From Augochlora pura (lineage: Eukaryota > Arthropoda > Insecta > Hymenoptera > Halictidae), in contig NC_135782.1 in the NCBI RefSeq assembly GCF_028453695.1, forward strand, positions 6,324,001 through 6,388,000: a DNA stretch of 64,000 nucleotides. Reading direction: 5' to 3'. A model generated the notes under the pieces. The model worked only from the letters and a program-made list of their open reading frames with translations. It searched no databases and was not told the origin of the DNA. A program made the position numbers and the translations under genes. Below are positions 49,227 through 61,139 of the stretch, one piece after another. The stretch's first letter is position 1; the number at the start of each line of letters is the position of its first letter.

Positions 49227-50939
49227 TCTCTCTTTTACTGTTTAAATCTTTCAAAAATGATTACCGTGTGACAAAGAAGCAACCAGAAGCTACTACTACA
49301 TACAACTATCTTTTATCTTCTGTTTTGCTTGTTTTTTTTTTCACGTGAAGCCTCGCATCCCCACCGCGTGGCGTTCAGGCGTCTGCAGCCTCGTTTTAGA
49401 AGAAGAAGAAACTCGTCGTAAGCTGTCAGCTTGTGCTGTAAAATGGCGGCCGGGCTCAGGGTGGGGGAAATTGTCGTGGTCAAAGTTCACGTTACACGTA
49501 GTTACACAGTACATAATGCAAACATCGTGGAATTGAACAGGTCACAGGACTGAAGCGACAACTATCAAATTTATTGCACTAACTTTTACATTATGAAATA
49601 AGTAAATTTTGGGGTTAATAATTACGTATATAGTATGAAAAGATACGATGATAGTTGTTACTTCATTCCCATGATGTTTGCAACGTGTACAATGGACCGC
49701 GAACGCTATCCCTACTATCACTTTACCCAGAGCTTGGTCGCCATTTCCCAGCACGTTCTGACAGTAGGTAAGGCTGGGTAAGGCAGTAGGCTGTAAAATT
49801 CCCACATATCGCACATCGAACCACTATGTTACCCCCACCATCGACAGTCGCTAACGCTAACACATCTACGCGTTTACGCGTACAAACGCTACAGGTTGCA
49901 GCTGCTCGATAAAAATTCTTTCACTGCCTCCTTCGTAAAACTTCTTTCACGAAAAGGACTCTTTGTCCGGTTAAGGTAAAAGACGCAAAAGATTTTTCCT
50001 TGTTCACGTATGCTCGGATGCCTTTATTCGGGCAACCGTAAAAAAGAAAATTTTTCCTTGACTTTTTTCGGATGTGTTACACATATGCATTGCATGCTAA
50101 TTTTTTTTTCTATATAAAATAGACGCTACATTTAAATTGAACCTACAGTGTTTTTCATAAGGAAACCGGAACACATCATTTTTTTGTCTGGCTTTCCTAA
50201 ATTTTATTATCTTCGAGAAGCAATATAAGTATTGTAATTCTATTTAGTATCTAAATTCTTCGAACGAGGTACGTGTATTAATTTAAATTAATTTTATGAA
50301 TAAGACTTTTGGGAATAAGAATGTTAAGAACATCATAGGCTTTAATATTTAATGAATTTTATGCAATAATCTTTTAGTTGACTGTATTTTTCATGTTAAT
50401 TGATGAAAATTAATAGAATATAACACATAGTTTTACATATTACAGGAATATAAATGTTTTAAATGGTGAATGAGGTCATCGTTGTAAAGACAGGATTTGT
50501 TTGCATCGGTTCTCCGTCAGGAGATCATCATCGCTTATTTTAAAGCGTCCTTCGATCCCAGGTGAAAACTTTCGAAGACATAAAGCGTGACACAAAGTTT
50601 TTAGAATTTCTCTGCGAATGGCCCTCTCCCTTGAAATGTGTGTGCAGATGACGCTACTATGTTCGACCATTGCGAGTAATTGCAGCCAATAGGAGAGCAC
50701 GTTATATCGGATTCTACATCCTCCCATTTCAAACGTGGTCTGTAAGAGGCTGGCCGAAATTTCCCAAGTAACATCGGGCCACCCGCCATAACGAACATAG
50801 CGTGGTACCAGCGATTGTTTGAATGAACGTGCTTCGAACGTAATTGACAAGATATTTCTAGTACTGATTTCAGTTTAGTGTACATAGTGCACACGAGACA
50901 GTAGCATTAACAAGAACTTAATGGTGACATTTTGAAGAC
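49227..50939. promoter_or_regulatory. Divergent promoter region between PRA1 and Wee1, with Wee1 leader
   Basis: PRA1 reads left and Wee1 reads right from this 1.7 kb. Near PRA1 is a GC-rich patch (49350-49470). Near Wee1 a CCAAT box lies at 50686-50690 and TTCAAA (reverse of TTTGAA) at 50728-50733. Two short upstream reading frames precede the Wee1 ATG: 50823-50843 (6 codons) and 50921-50935 (4 codons). The minus-strand frames at 50476-50894 have no protein character. Confidence 0.4.
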
Positions 50940-53900
50940 ATGGAAATCGCACAGAAGTTGCATTTCGAAGCATGCGACATTCGTGACGAAGAGCTGAATA
51001 TCAGCTGTCGTACGAACAGCTCCGGTTGTGATGTTGATGATATTTTAAATTCTTCTGCTGATGATCTTGGATGTTCGCCACTTCAACCAAGGAAATTATC
51101 GTTCAGTAATACCATGGATTGTAGTGACTGTGAAAGTAACAGCAATCAAAACGTGCTAACCAACAACAACAAGACACCGGTCAGCAACGTGACAGGCTAG
51201 TAGTAGTTTTCGAATTTTTTTGCACTTTTCAAATTGTTTTTCTGAGCTCTTTCGATTGACATTTGTATGTTTAAGAAGCACCTTTTAATAGTAGTCATAT
51301 TTAATTTCTAAGAAATTTTCAATTAAAGCTTATAACCCAGTTCCAAAAATTTCGAAATTCTGATACATTTCGTGATGTGTGTTATAACTGTTATGAAGTA
51401 TGAATTTATTTTTTGCAATTCTTTATACAGTGAGGAGCAATAGTAATCACACATCTCCTAAAACGCTATAACTTTCTTAAAACTGGTCTAAGTAACTTCA
51501 ATTTTTTTATAAATGTAAAAAAAGGGATTAATTCATTGTACGATCATTAAAATACATTTTTTCTCATTTTACTAGTATTTGGAATGAAAAGATATAAAAA
51601 TAGAAATTTTCTGCATGCATATAAATTACCAAAAAATAGCAAATACATTTTTCAAATTTTTTATTGTAGCCATATACCATTTTAAAAGATGTGTGATCAC
51701 TTTTGCTCTTCACTAGAGTTTTTATTATCTTAAATAAAATTTTTGTATGTATGGATGTTGTTAATATGGTACAAGGATTATTTGTTTGATGCGTGATGAT
51801 TGTGCTACATGTTTTACTTTGGATGCTTTATGTACTGATCTTTGGATTTTCTGTTACTATTAGTTATAAGTAAATTTATCTGTTTTAAATAGTAATGATT
51901 ATGCATGGTGTGGGAAAATTGATATTATCATTTGACAGTTGTTTTACATCATGCATATGTACTTGTATTGGCTTGAGGTATGCTTGATAAGTAGTCAGTA
52001 AATATGATTAGACTGTGTACTGATGTTATCTCAGAAACATTTTCTGTTTTCACACTTTTTATCATTAATATTTTATGATTATGATAAAATACGGCTATAA
52101 ACTATTATCATATATTCCAATGTTTGCACTATATTAATTATTTTATAATATTTAGTCCTTTAAGTGAAAATGCCAAGTCCTGTACACAAACATTTTCTAT
52201 GCGAAACTTAAATTTAACAATTTGAACTATATGAATTTCTTAAAAATATTGATAACAAAATTGTTATTATATTTACACATTCTTTTGTCTTTTTCTCTAT
52301 CTATAATTGTATCATTGTAGTTACAATGAGTTATCAGGAAATAAACAATATTAAAAAGGAATTTCAGTGGCCTATAGATTATAAAACATATTTAAAAAAA
52401 TGAAATACGTAATAAATAAAACAGAATATATATAAAATAATATATATCAAATAAAACAAATATTTTGGTTTTATTTTATAACTTCTCACATGGAGTTGCA
52501 CTAAATTAAACTGTCTTCAAACACATGCTACAATGAGTTATCAGAAAATAAACAATATTAAAAAGGAATTTCAGTGGCCTATAGATTATAAAACATATTT
52601 AAGAAAATGAAATACGTAGTAAATAAAACAGAATATATATAAAATAATATATATCAAATAAAACAAATATTTTGGTTTTATTTTATGATAACTTCTCACA
52701 TGAAGTTGCACTAAATTAAACTGTCTTCAAACACATGCTACAATGAGTTATCAGAAAATAAACAATATTAAAAAGGAATTTCAGTGGCCTATAGATTATA
52801 AAACATATTTAAAAAAATGAAATACGTAGTAAATAAAACAGAATATATATAAAATAATATATATCAAATAAAACAAATATTTTGGTTTTATTTTATGATA
52901 ACTTCTCACATGGAGTTGCACTAAATTAAACTGTCTTCAAACATATGCTTTCTTACAAATAAATTCTAAGGTAAGAGGTTAATAAGATTTCTGCTTACAT
53001 TACATTTGCATGCATTTTTATTTTGTTGAATGATATCATACCTATTATTCAGACTGACTACATTTTTTTGGCCTTAATCTTTATTTGGCCATAATCTAAT
53101 GATTTTTGGAGATGTCAACTTTAATTTTTCTTGTACTAAGAAAATTTTTGTTGAATATAGATGAATTTGTGATATAAGTAATGGTAAAAAGAATATATTT
53201 CTCTTATCAATACTTATATTTCTAAAGAAAGCACGATTAAGGTACTATTCAATTTTACACCTATTTAATGAAGTAATTTGCAACGTGTTAAAATTTAAAT
53301 ATTTGTGATTGTAGGAACATCAAGGATCAGGATTCCCTCTCGTGAGAATGGAAATTCACAAAAACTGTCATTGGCATGCAGTCCACCTTATAAACGTGTT
53401 AGAGCCTTACGATTATTTGATTCTCCTGCTACACCTAAGACCTTAATGGAGAAGAGTGCAATGCATACTCCATTTCCTTCCAAGTGTACTAGATTATTTA
53501 CATTAGAGAAACCAAGACCCTGTAGCTATCAAACCAAAACTGACAAACCAGCAGCTAATGTAAATCCTTTTACTCCAAATGGAATGTTGTTAACTGCAAG
53601 GAAGCGTACTAGATCCAAACGTAGTCTCAATGGGTTCGTATACAATTACAAGTAGTAACAAGTACAAATAATTAGTAGTTTAATTAATAGGCTTTAGTTA
53701 AATTTTATGTGTACAAATAATTTATCATTTTCTTTACTTTTGTTTTTTCTAATTATAGCTCACCTGATATTCAAATTACCAAGTTTGAGCTCGTCGATTC
53801 TGACGACTCTGATAACGAGATAGAGCAAGCAACGAAACGGGTAGCATTACAAGATTCTAATATTCCTAGATACCATCAGGAATTCCACGAACTTGGTTTA

Positions 53901-55812
53901 ATTGGTATTGGGGAATTCGGATCGGTTTATAAATGCATCAATCGACTAGATGGATGCACGTACGCTATTAAAAAAAGTATTAAGCCTGTTGCTGGAAGTA
54001 TTAACGAGAAAAATGCTTTAAACGAAGTTTACGCGCATGCTGTGCTTGGTAAACATCAACATGTTGTACGGTATTATTCGGCATGGGCGGAAGATAACCA
54101 TATGATTATCCAAAACGAGTATTGTAATGGTGGTAGTTTAGCGGACGCCATTGCCAATTTACAAAAAGAAAATAAGCATTTCACGGAAGCAGAAATGCGA
54201 CAACTTTTATTACATGTTGCCGAAGGTTTAAGATATATTCATAGTATGCAGTTAGTACACATGGACATCAAACCTGGGAACATATTCATATCAAAAGAAA
54301 AGAGGCTACTTGCGGTTAATTACGACTCAGCGGACGATGGATTTGACGAAGAAGAAACCGTTGAAGAAGAAATTACATATAAGATAGGCGATTTAGGTCA
54401 TGTTACATCTGTTAATAACCCCCAAGTCGAAGAAGGGGATTGTAGATATTTGCCAACCGAAATTTTACGAGAAGATTTTAGCCATTTATCAAAAGCTGAT
54501 ACCTTTGCATTAGGACTAACTGTTTATGAAGCAGGTGGTGGTGGTCCATTGCCTAAAAATGGACCGGATTGGCATGATATTAGGAACGGAAATTTAAAAG
54601 AATTACCACATTATAGTCGTGATCTCAACGATTTGCTTAAAGTAAGTAAATATATTAAAATATTCAATACTTTTTATTCCAGATTTATATTTTATCGAAG
54701 TTTACAGAAACAAATTGGTAATTGCATGCAACAGGACGATCCTTACCGATTTCAATGGCATCCAAAAACATGTTGACAAGGTCACCATTTTGAACAACTT
54801 TTTGACGTACGCGTAACTAATGCTCGTTTTTAGTTTCCGAGTTATTCACGAAAATATATTTTGTCTAAAATATATAAATTTCCTGTTTACAACATGAATG
54901 TTGTCACTCTGCAGCTTTTTACAATTCATATTACACACTTCTGACACTATTTACACGCAAAGTTAATTTATGATTAGGTCTGCATGGGGGCGGAAAGGAC
55001 CGGTCCGACTAAACATGTTCAAATTTGTGCGAGATGCAGAATATTGCAAACAGTCTCCGCCCCCTCCGCCCCCTTACGGACTTAACGGCAACGAATTTCA
55101 ATTATATCTTCTTTTTGAAATTGTGAATAACTATCTTACAACACAAACCTAATGAAAATTCGTTTAAATAATGAATAAGGATTAAGTATCTTTTATTTGT
55201 ATCGTTATTTAAATAATTTTTTATCTAAACACTGCCGCACTCTGATATACGGGAATATTAGATATGCGGCGGTCGCTGCTTCACACACACAAGTTGACAC
55301 GGCATACACATATTTATATATGCATAATTTTTCGTGAATATCTCAGAAACTAGAAGCAAACGGCAGTAGCATGTACAGGAAAAAGTTGTTCAGAATGATG
55401 ACCTTAACAAGATATTACAATGTCATTGAAATCGGTGAGAATCGCTCTGTTGTATACAATTACCAGGAAGTTTATTAATATATTACAATTTTAGTTAATG
55501 ATACATCCGAATCCTGAAATGAGGCCTTCAGCGGTGTGCCTCATTCAACACAGAGTATTGTGTCCATTCGGAAATAAAACAAAAGCTCAACTTAGACGAG
55601 AGTTGAACGCGGAGAAACTTAAAAATGAAATTTTATCGAAACAGCTCCAAGAAGCTGCAAAATGCTTAAAAACCATAGCTCCAAATGTGGCAGCCATTAA
55701 TAATACATTGAACGCTGGTGGAGGCTACAAGTTGAGACCAACACCAACAAGGACTTCGAATCGGGTTTTGGGTAAAAAGGTCAATCGAAGTAACAGCACT
55801 ACAAATTTTTAA
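50940..55812 (+). CDS. Wee1: Wee1 mitotic inhibitor kinase
   Basis: Nuclear kinase that phosphorylates the CDK1 inhibitory tyrosine and delays mitosis. Exons: 50940-51195, 53315-53633, 53759-54641, 55495-55812; 1776 nt, 591 aa. The N-terminal regulatory part is rich in S/T-P sites (CSPLQ, SPPYKR, DSPATPKT, NPFTPNG). Kinase motifs: glycine loop LIGIGEFGSVYKC, lysine in YAIKKS, QNEYCNGGSL hinge region, catalytic VHMDIKPGNIF, metal-binding IGDLGH (DLG as in Wee1), EGDCRYLPTEIL, and GGGGPLPKNGPDWHDIRNG, which is diagnostic of Wee1. A C-terminal coiled segment is LRRELNAEKLKNEILSKQ. Intron 1 has a GC donor (GTGACAG|GCTAGT, 51196); GT alternatives break the frame or meet a stop. Intron 1 (2.1 kb) and intron 3 (0.85 kb) carry mobile elements and a tandem repeat. 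Confidence 0.95.
51428..51715. mobile_element. Tc1/mariner-like MITE in Wee1 intron 1
   Basis: Left end CAGTGAGGAGCAATAGT following TA; right end (reverse complement) AGTGAAGAGCAAAAGTG next to TA, then ATCACACATCT on both ends and a TTTTAAAA-type block. Inverted ends match over about 35 bp with few changes. The TA borders and CAGTG start fit Tc1-type elements. No transposase frame. It shares internal blocks with the palindromic element at 30265-30585. Confidence 0.68.
52324..52949. repeat. Three tandem copies of a unit of about 208 bp
   Basis: Copies begin with CAATGAGTTATCAG at 52324, 52531 and 52741 and end around ACTGTCTTCAAACACATGC. They differ by only a few bases or 2-3 bp indels, so the array is young. 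It lies in Wee1 intron 1. It has no coding content and is very AT-rich (contains ATATATATAAAATAATATAT-type sequence). Confidence 0.9.
54705..55466. mobile_element. 762-bp element with long terminal inverted repeats in Wee1 intron 3
   Basis: The left arm from about 54715 (GGTAATTGCATGCAACAG, then ACCGATTTCAATG, GAACAACTTTTT, ATTCACGAAAA) is matched by the reverse complement of the right arm (GGTAATTGTATACAACAG, ACCGATTTCAATG, GAACAACTTTTT, ATTCACGAAAA). That gives about 130-140 bp inverted repeats at roughly 80% identity. GAAGTTTA flanks it at 54697-54704 and 55467-55474, a possible 8-bp target duplication as in hAT elements; the left arm carries about 10 extra bases at its tip. The interior has GC-rich inverted segments and no transposase. 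Confidence 0.72.
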
Positions 55813-58800
55813 TTCTGTGTTATATTTCTGCTGGACTAAACGAGGGAAACGGGCGAGGTAAAGGTGCTTAAGGAACATATGATTCTTTTAAGTGCCTTGA
55901 TATTGTGATATGAATTAACCGTAATATGTAAGTGAAAATATTGATCGATATTTGATAATACAGAAACGAAATGTACAGAGTGAAATTGCGTAATTGTCAT
56001 GGGTAAATTTTCTTGCCTCGATGAAGGTATTGAATTTAGTGCTTCTAATTCATAGGTGGGTAATATAGTAATTTGATACTGTTATTCTATAACAGTAAGT
56101 ATGTTGTGTTCGATTTCTTATGCGTCAGACAAGAAGTAGATATTAAAATGTTTTAAAAAATCTATTTCTTTATACAAAATAAGACTAATTTTACTTGCAT
56201 AGTTCATTATGTGCCTTCAATGTTCTTGTTACAATTTTTATTGCTTTACTTTGCACGATTTCTACACACAAATTCATTTTACAGTATTTCTTTGCCGTCT
56301 GATCAGCAGTATTATGAAATGATTGTGTGATATTTGTTCTTTCCATTCTTATTCGAGAAGTACTATAAGGAATAATTTGAAGTACTAACTAGTAGACTGC
56401 AACAAATTATTTGCTACGTACATTGTATTTTTTATATAGATGTTTACATATAGTAATAGTTCAGTATTGTATATCGTCTAATTACTAATTGGTTAATTAT
56501 TGGTACGTCTGTATTACCCATCTTTTGTTATTTTGGCAAAATGTTCAGTTGTATAAGTTTTCTTTTTGTCCATAATCAGATCATCCACGGATAGATAAAA
56601 ACGTGTTCTTTTAAATGTATGTATCATTTCATATTATACATTTTTCAAGCATGTATTTCATAATAATATTTAAAATTGTCTAGTTTTCAATTTAAGAACT
56701 TAACGCTATTTTGTAACGATTGTACAATATAAATTCTTAGTCACGCGGAGTAAATACTGACTACATCTTTTTCCAAAATTGATTGTTACATCTCTAGAAC
56801 TTCATCCAAGCATACTTCCTAACCCTAAGAATGCAATTTCACTTTGTATATACTTTATAAAAAGAAACTACTCTTAAAATCGTAACTGATTAAAGAGTAC
56901 CACTCTACACATAAAATGTTTTAAGTTTAAATTATTTTTATAATATTTTTTTGTAGCCCTATATTGTCTTTGGCATGCTTTCGAATTCGTATTATACAAT
57001 TTTCTCTCGTGTTTTTTTTATATCTATTAAATAAATACTGATGTATAGTAAAACCCGTTTTAGTATAGATGCTACTACTACAATTAGATGTTCTTTATTT
57101 TATTTACTAATATAAAATTATGAAAAATAATGGTTTCGTTTCAGTTATTAAATATGTAATCGATTTCAAAAGTATTGCATATTGGACAAACAATTCTTGA
57201 AATTTTCTACTTCAGGTTTTTCTTGTAACAAAGCTTCGTTTTTTTTTTGTTTCTTGATCAGGAATGTCAAAGTTGTTTATCAGAATATTATGAAGATTTG
57301 TATCATATAAACGCGTTTCTTGAATGTCCTTGTTCCTTAGTGTGCCATCAGATTGATGTCTCACATGTAAAATCACTTGCTTTATAGTTAATAAAAAAGG
57401 ATCAAAGTCTTTGTACCTTAATTTAACGTTCTCGTATCACTTAGCATGCTAATATGTGATCTTTTTATATTTGCATTACTGAAGCATTTTGATATTTATA
57501 TTTTAAAAAAAAGGAAAGAATATAGCATGTGTAATGCATTGCATTACTGTTTACAAAGTGAATAATTGAACAGAAGATCTGGGCAAACTAGTTTTAGTAT
57601 CTTTAGTATGTTGTTGTAGTTTGTGGTACAAACTACGTATTTATTTGTCGTAAGAATTTGCTTCCTTAAACTAGGCCTATAGAAAATTTTCTTGTTACAT
57701 CCAAGTGTTAGAAGTAATGCGATCATAATGTTAATTCCCTGAGTCTCGTAATTTATGTGTAACCTCGTTTACAAACCAATGTTATTGTATTTAGTCATAG
57801 ACTGCGCTATGTATAAAAGTTAACCAAGTTTTCGTAGGAAAGAGGAATATGTATAATCGATAATGAATCGGTTTAAGCTTCTATCTGTGTGTGCGTGTGT
57901 GTGCCAAAATGGGTGGACCCCAACTTATGGCAGTAAAATATGTGGTAAAGTGCCACAATAACATACACTGTGAACTGTTGCTTCATTAATCTTATTATTA
58001 TTATTATTATTATTATATTATTAATATTATTATAATAAATGATAATTAACACCCAACTTTCTATAGTTATTCATTTCTTAGGAAGATAATACATTGACTT
58101 AAGATATTCATTCATTCATTCATTTTTCAATGTTAATGAAGTCATAATTTTAAAAAATTTCGCATGTGAGCTGGTTTTGGTGTGATAAAAAGGGAATGAA
58201 CCATTCAGGAATACAATATTTTAATCATGGAATCGTTAAAGGTATTGTTTATTTTTAATAATATTTATTTGTAAATCAAGTATAAAATAATGTTTGCCTT
58301 TACTATTTATTCGTAATAATTAAATTATGTTTTGAGATAAAGTACTTATAAGGTCTTATACATAAATTATTAAAATGTTGAATCTAATACGTCGTGTTTT
58401 GTTTGCAAAATTATAAATGATAACTTCGCTAGCATTATATATAGTTTTTTTTATCATTTTTATAAGAAAAATGTTGATTTGAATCACGCATGCGTGATAA
58501 AGTGAAAATTTACAGTACATATATGCAATACTGTTTCCTTGTTTACTCATGTATGACTGTGATGCAGTGAAGTCAGACGCATTGCTTGTATGCAATCAGT
58601 CGAAATACAACAAGAGGAAAATTAATTGTTGTGTATTATTACGTGTATTTTCGGAAAATAGTAATGAATAATAATGAATGTACATCTCAAATTTATTTCT
58701 TGTAATAATTAAATTTACATTTCTCTTTTTTTGTAGAATATTCAAATTCTAACATCTGTCAGTGAAAAACAACGTGTAAATACATGTAACATTTATATTT

Positions 58801-59505
58801 TATCGATTTTAAATAAACTTCAACTGGCACAAAGCACCCTTAATTTTATCATTTTTTGCAATTGCATATAATTATGAGAGAAGTGAAATGAATCTCGATT
58901 TAGTTTGTGAATAAAGTCACAATTATATTTCAGCACATGCTGTTTCACAATTTTATGCATTAGAAATTCTACAAATAATGCTTTTACTCAAGTGCATCTA
59001 TCTATTCTGTAATTTGTACTTAATCCATTACTAGGACTATTCAATGAAGTATTTTTGCTAATATTGTAGTGGTAAATATTTTAGTACAGATATGTTTGTA
59101 AGAGAATGATTTTAGATACTATACCATAATGTTATTATAAGATGAAGATGAATAATGACATATGTTTAGTTCATTTAATCATACAATTTTAAGCATGTTA
59201 TAATAGGATTACGTAGAATTATAGTATGTCATCCAAGCCTGCACGCACAGAATCGTTTAAAGGAGACTGCATGAAACATTCCTACAGAGGATCCAGAAAA
59301 AAATGCTGTGTTTGGCTGAACTTGTTTGTAGGCCTAACAATATAGTTTTTATGCAAATGGTTCGAACCTTTTTTTATTCATATTAATATTATTCATTATA
59401 GAAATCATATTTCATCAATATTTGCCTTCTTAGTTAAATACGAATAGTATTATAATGATAATAAAATGTTCTGTGTATTGCAGGTATGTCGTAAATTAAA
59501 TAATA
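55813..59505. other. Wee1 3'UTR and SLC10A7 upstream region
   Basis: AT-rich, 3.7 kb. The left part is presumably Wee1 3'UTR. A GT-rich run lies at 57887-57905 and an (ATT)n microsatellite at 57991-58030. A good acceptor TGTATTGCAG at 59474-59483 suggests a noncoding first exon of SLC10A7 somewhere upstream. No protein gene is supported here. Confidence 0.45.
57991..58037. repeat. (ATT)n microsatellite
   Basis: Simple array of ATT/TTA triplets, about nine clean copies followed by a degraded ATATTATTAATATTATTATAAT tail (positions 58013-58037). Confidence 0.85.
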
Positions 59506-61139
59506 ATGTATTTAAAACTTTCACAAGAAGGTCAACAAAAAAAAAGGCACAATGAACTTTTATATCGATATGGATATTTTTTGTCAATGCTGTTATGTAT
59601 GATATTTGCATCTATTAGACCACATTTGGGTAAAACAAATGGTACTTGCCATTGAAATACATCTATTTCTATTTATATTAGAACTTTATAATGTTATATA
59701 TTACAGGGGTTTTTAATGGGAATATAATAATTCGATATTTTGCTGTGCCTTTAACATACCTAGAAGCAGGGTTGATATGTGATCCTAAATCACTATACTT
59801 AACATTAAGCAATGCGCCTCTTTTGATATTTACAATGACTTTTATTTATGTGTTAATGCCCTTTTTGATGAGATTGGGAGTGTGCCTATTAACTTATGCA
59901 AATGTCAACATGTGGCTACTGAAAGGAATGGAAGTAAATAAACAAAAATATTCTTTTACTAGTATTGCATTATATTCAATTTAAAATATATAGATTATTA
60001 TGAATTTTTATTTTCAGGTACTTTACTGTATGCCACCTCCATTTAATACAAGCATTGTTCTATGTCGACTAGCACAAGCAGACTTATCAACAAGTATTGT
60101 AATAACTTTAGTTTCTCATTTTGGAGGGTTGTTTATCTCTCCTGTACTATTGTACTTTGTGGTAAGTTCAACATTTCTGTTTGCACTGATTACTTAAGTG
60201 AAAAATGTTATTCCCATTACAGCTGGGAGCATCTACGCCTCCCTTGGTTGGTGTTAATGTCAAAGAAACTATTTACAGTACAATTATACCATTAGCCATC
60301 GGTATTTTAGTCCAAGTATATATTTTAAAATATGATTTCTGTTTCAAAATTAAATCTCCATGGTTTTCTCAAGGATTGTTATTGGCTACAGCATATCACT
60401 GGTTCTGTGATGCTGTTTCAGTGGATGCGTCATCTCTGCAAGCCATTGATGTGTTATTATGCATTGTAATTGGTGAGTTTGCTAATATTTGTAATATGTT
60501 TTTTTATGTATACAAGATAATTATTCAATGTCAAATGTTGTGAACAGTGCTGTATAATTCTGTTGCATGATCTTATTTAATTAACATTTAATGAAGTATT
60601 GTTGGGAAGGTGTTTTAAACTAACTTTAGAATTCTTTTTACTTTACTTCGACAATGTTACTTTAATACAATAACTTTGTTTCAACAATGTTCAAAAATTT
60701 ATAAACAAAAAGAAAGTTAAAAATAATTTCAATAGTTTTGATTATTTAATATAGAAAATTAATTTCTTATTATATTATCTGATATAGAAGTTTAATAATT
60801 TCTTATCCAGTATGAAATAGTCACAGTAACTAACAGTATACTACATGCATGTATTTCCCAGTTCATTATAGTGTTAGTATTTTTTATGTTCAAGCTTGCG
60901 TGGGACAACTATTTGTTAGCTGCTTGTGTTGGATATTGTGCTCTCGATGGTTACCACGGGACATCTTACTAGCTGCGCTTTTTACGAGTACTCACAAGTC
61001 GGTTGGTCTTGGCAGCTGGATTTTACGTGGTGCTTACCATGGTTCAGCTCATGGTCCAGCAGTAAACTTACCATTGTCTATTCTACCAGTTGCACAATTA
61101 TTGTTAGGTAGTTTGTTAGCTAGTTGGTTGTCCCCATAA
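59506..61139 (+). CDS. SLC10A7-type transporter (bile-acid/sodium symporter family member)
   Basis: Polytopic membrane protein; vertebrate SLC10A7 acts in cellular calcium handling and glycosylation rather than bile-acid uptake. Exons: 59506-59641, 59707-59933, 60018-60161, 60223-60472, 60895-61139; 1002 nt, 333 aa, about the family length. The N-terminus MYLKLSQEGQQKKRHNELLY precedes the first helix (YFLSMLLCMIFASIRPHLG). Family motifs are IRYFAVPLTYLEAGL, VLYCMPPPFNTSIV, the STHKSVGLGSWIL block near the end, and HGPAVNLPLSILPVAQLLLGS. Hydrophobicity allows about ten helices. All splice phases close. The start is the first ATG after a probable 5'UTR acceptor (59483). Confidence 0.9.

Noticed and set aside
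50476..50894. Minus-strand ORFs of 124 and 97 codons upstream of Wee1
   Set aside because: Overlapping frames in the promoter/leader region with no protein features; Wee1 leader on the other strand is the better explanation.
59221..59375. tRNA-like GGTTCGAACC followed by a T run
   Set aside because: No matching acceptor stem, D-arm or anticodon arm in the preceding 80 bases.
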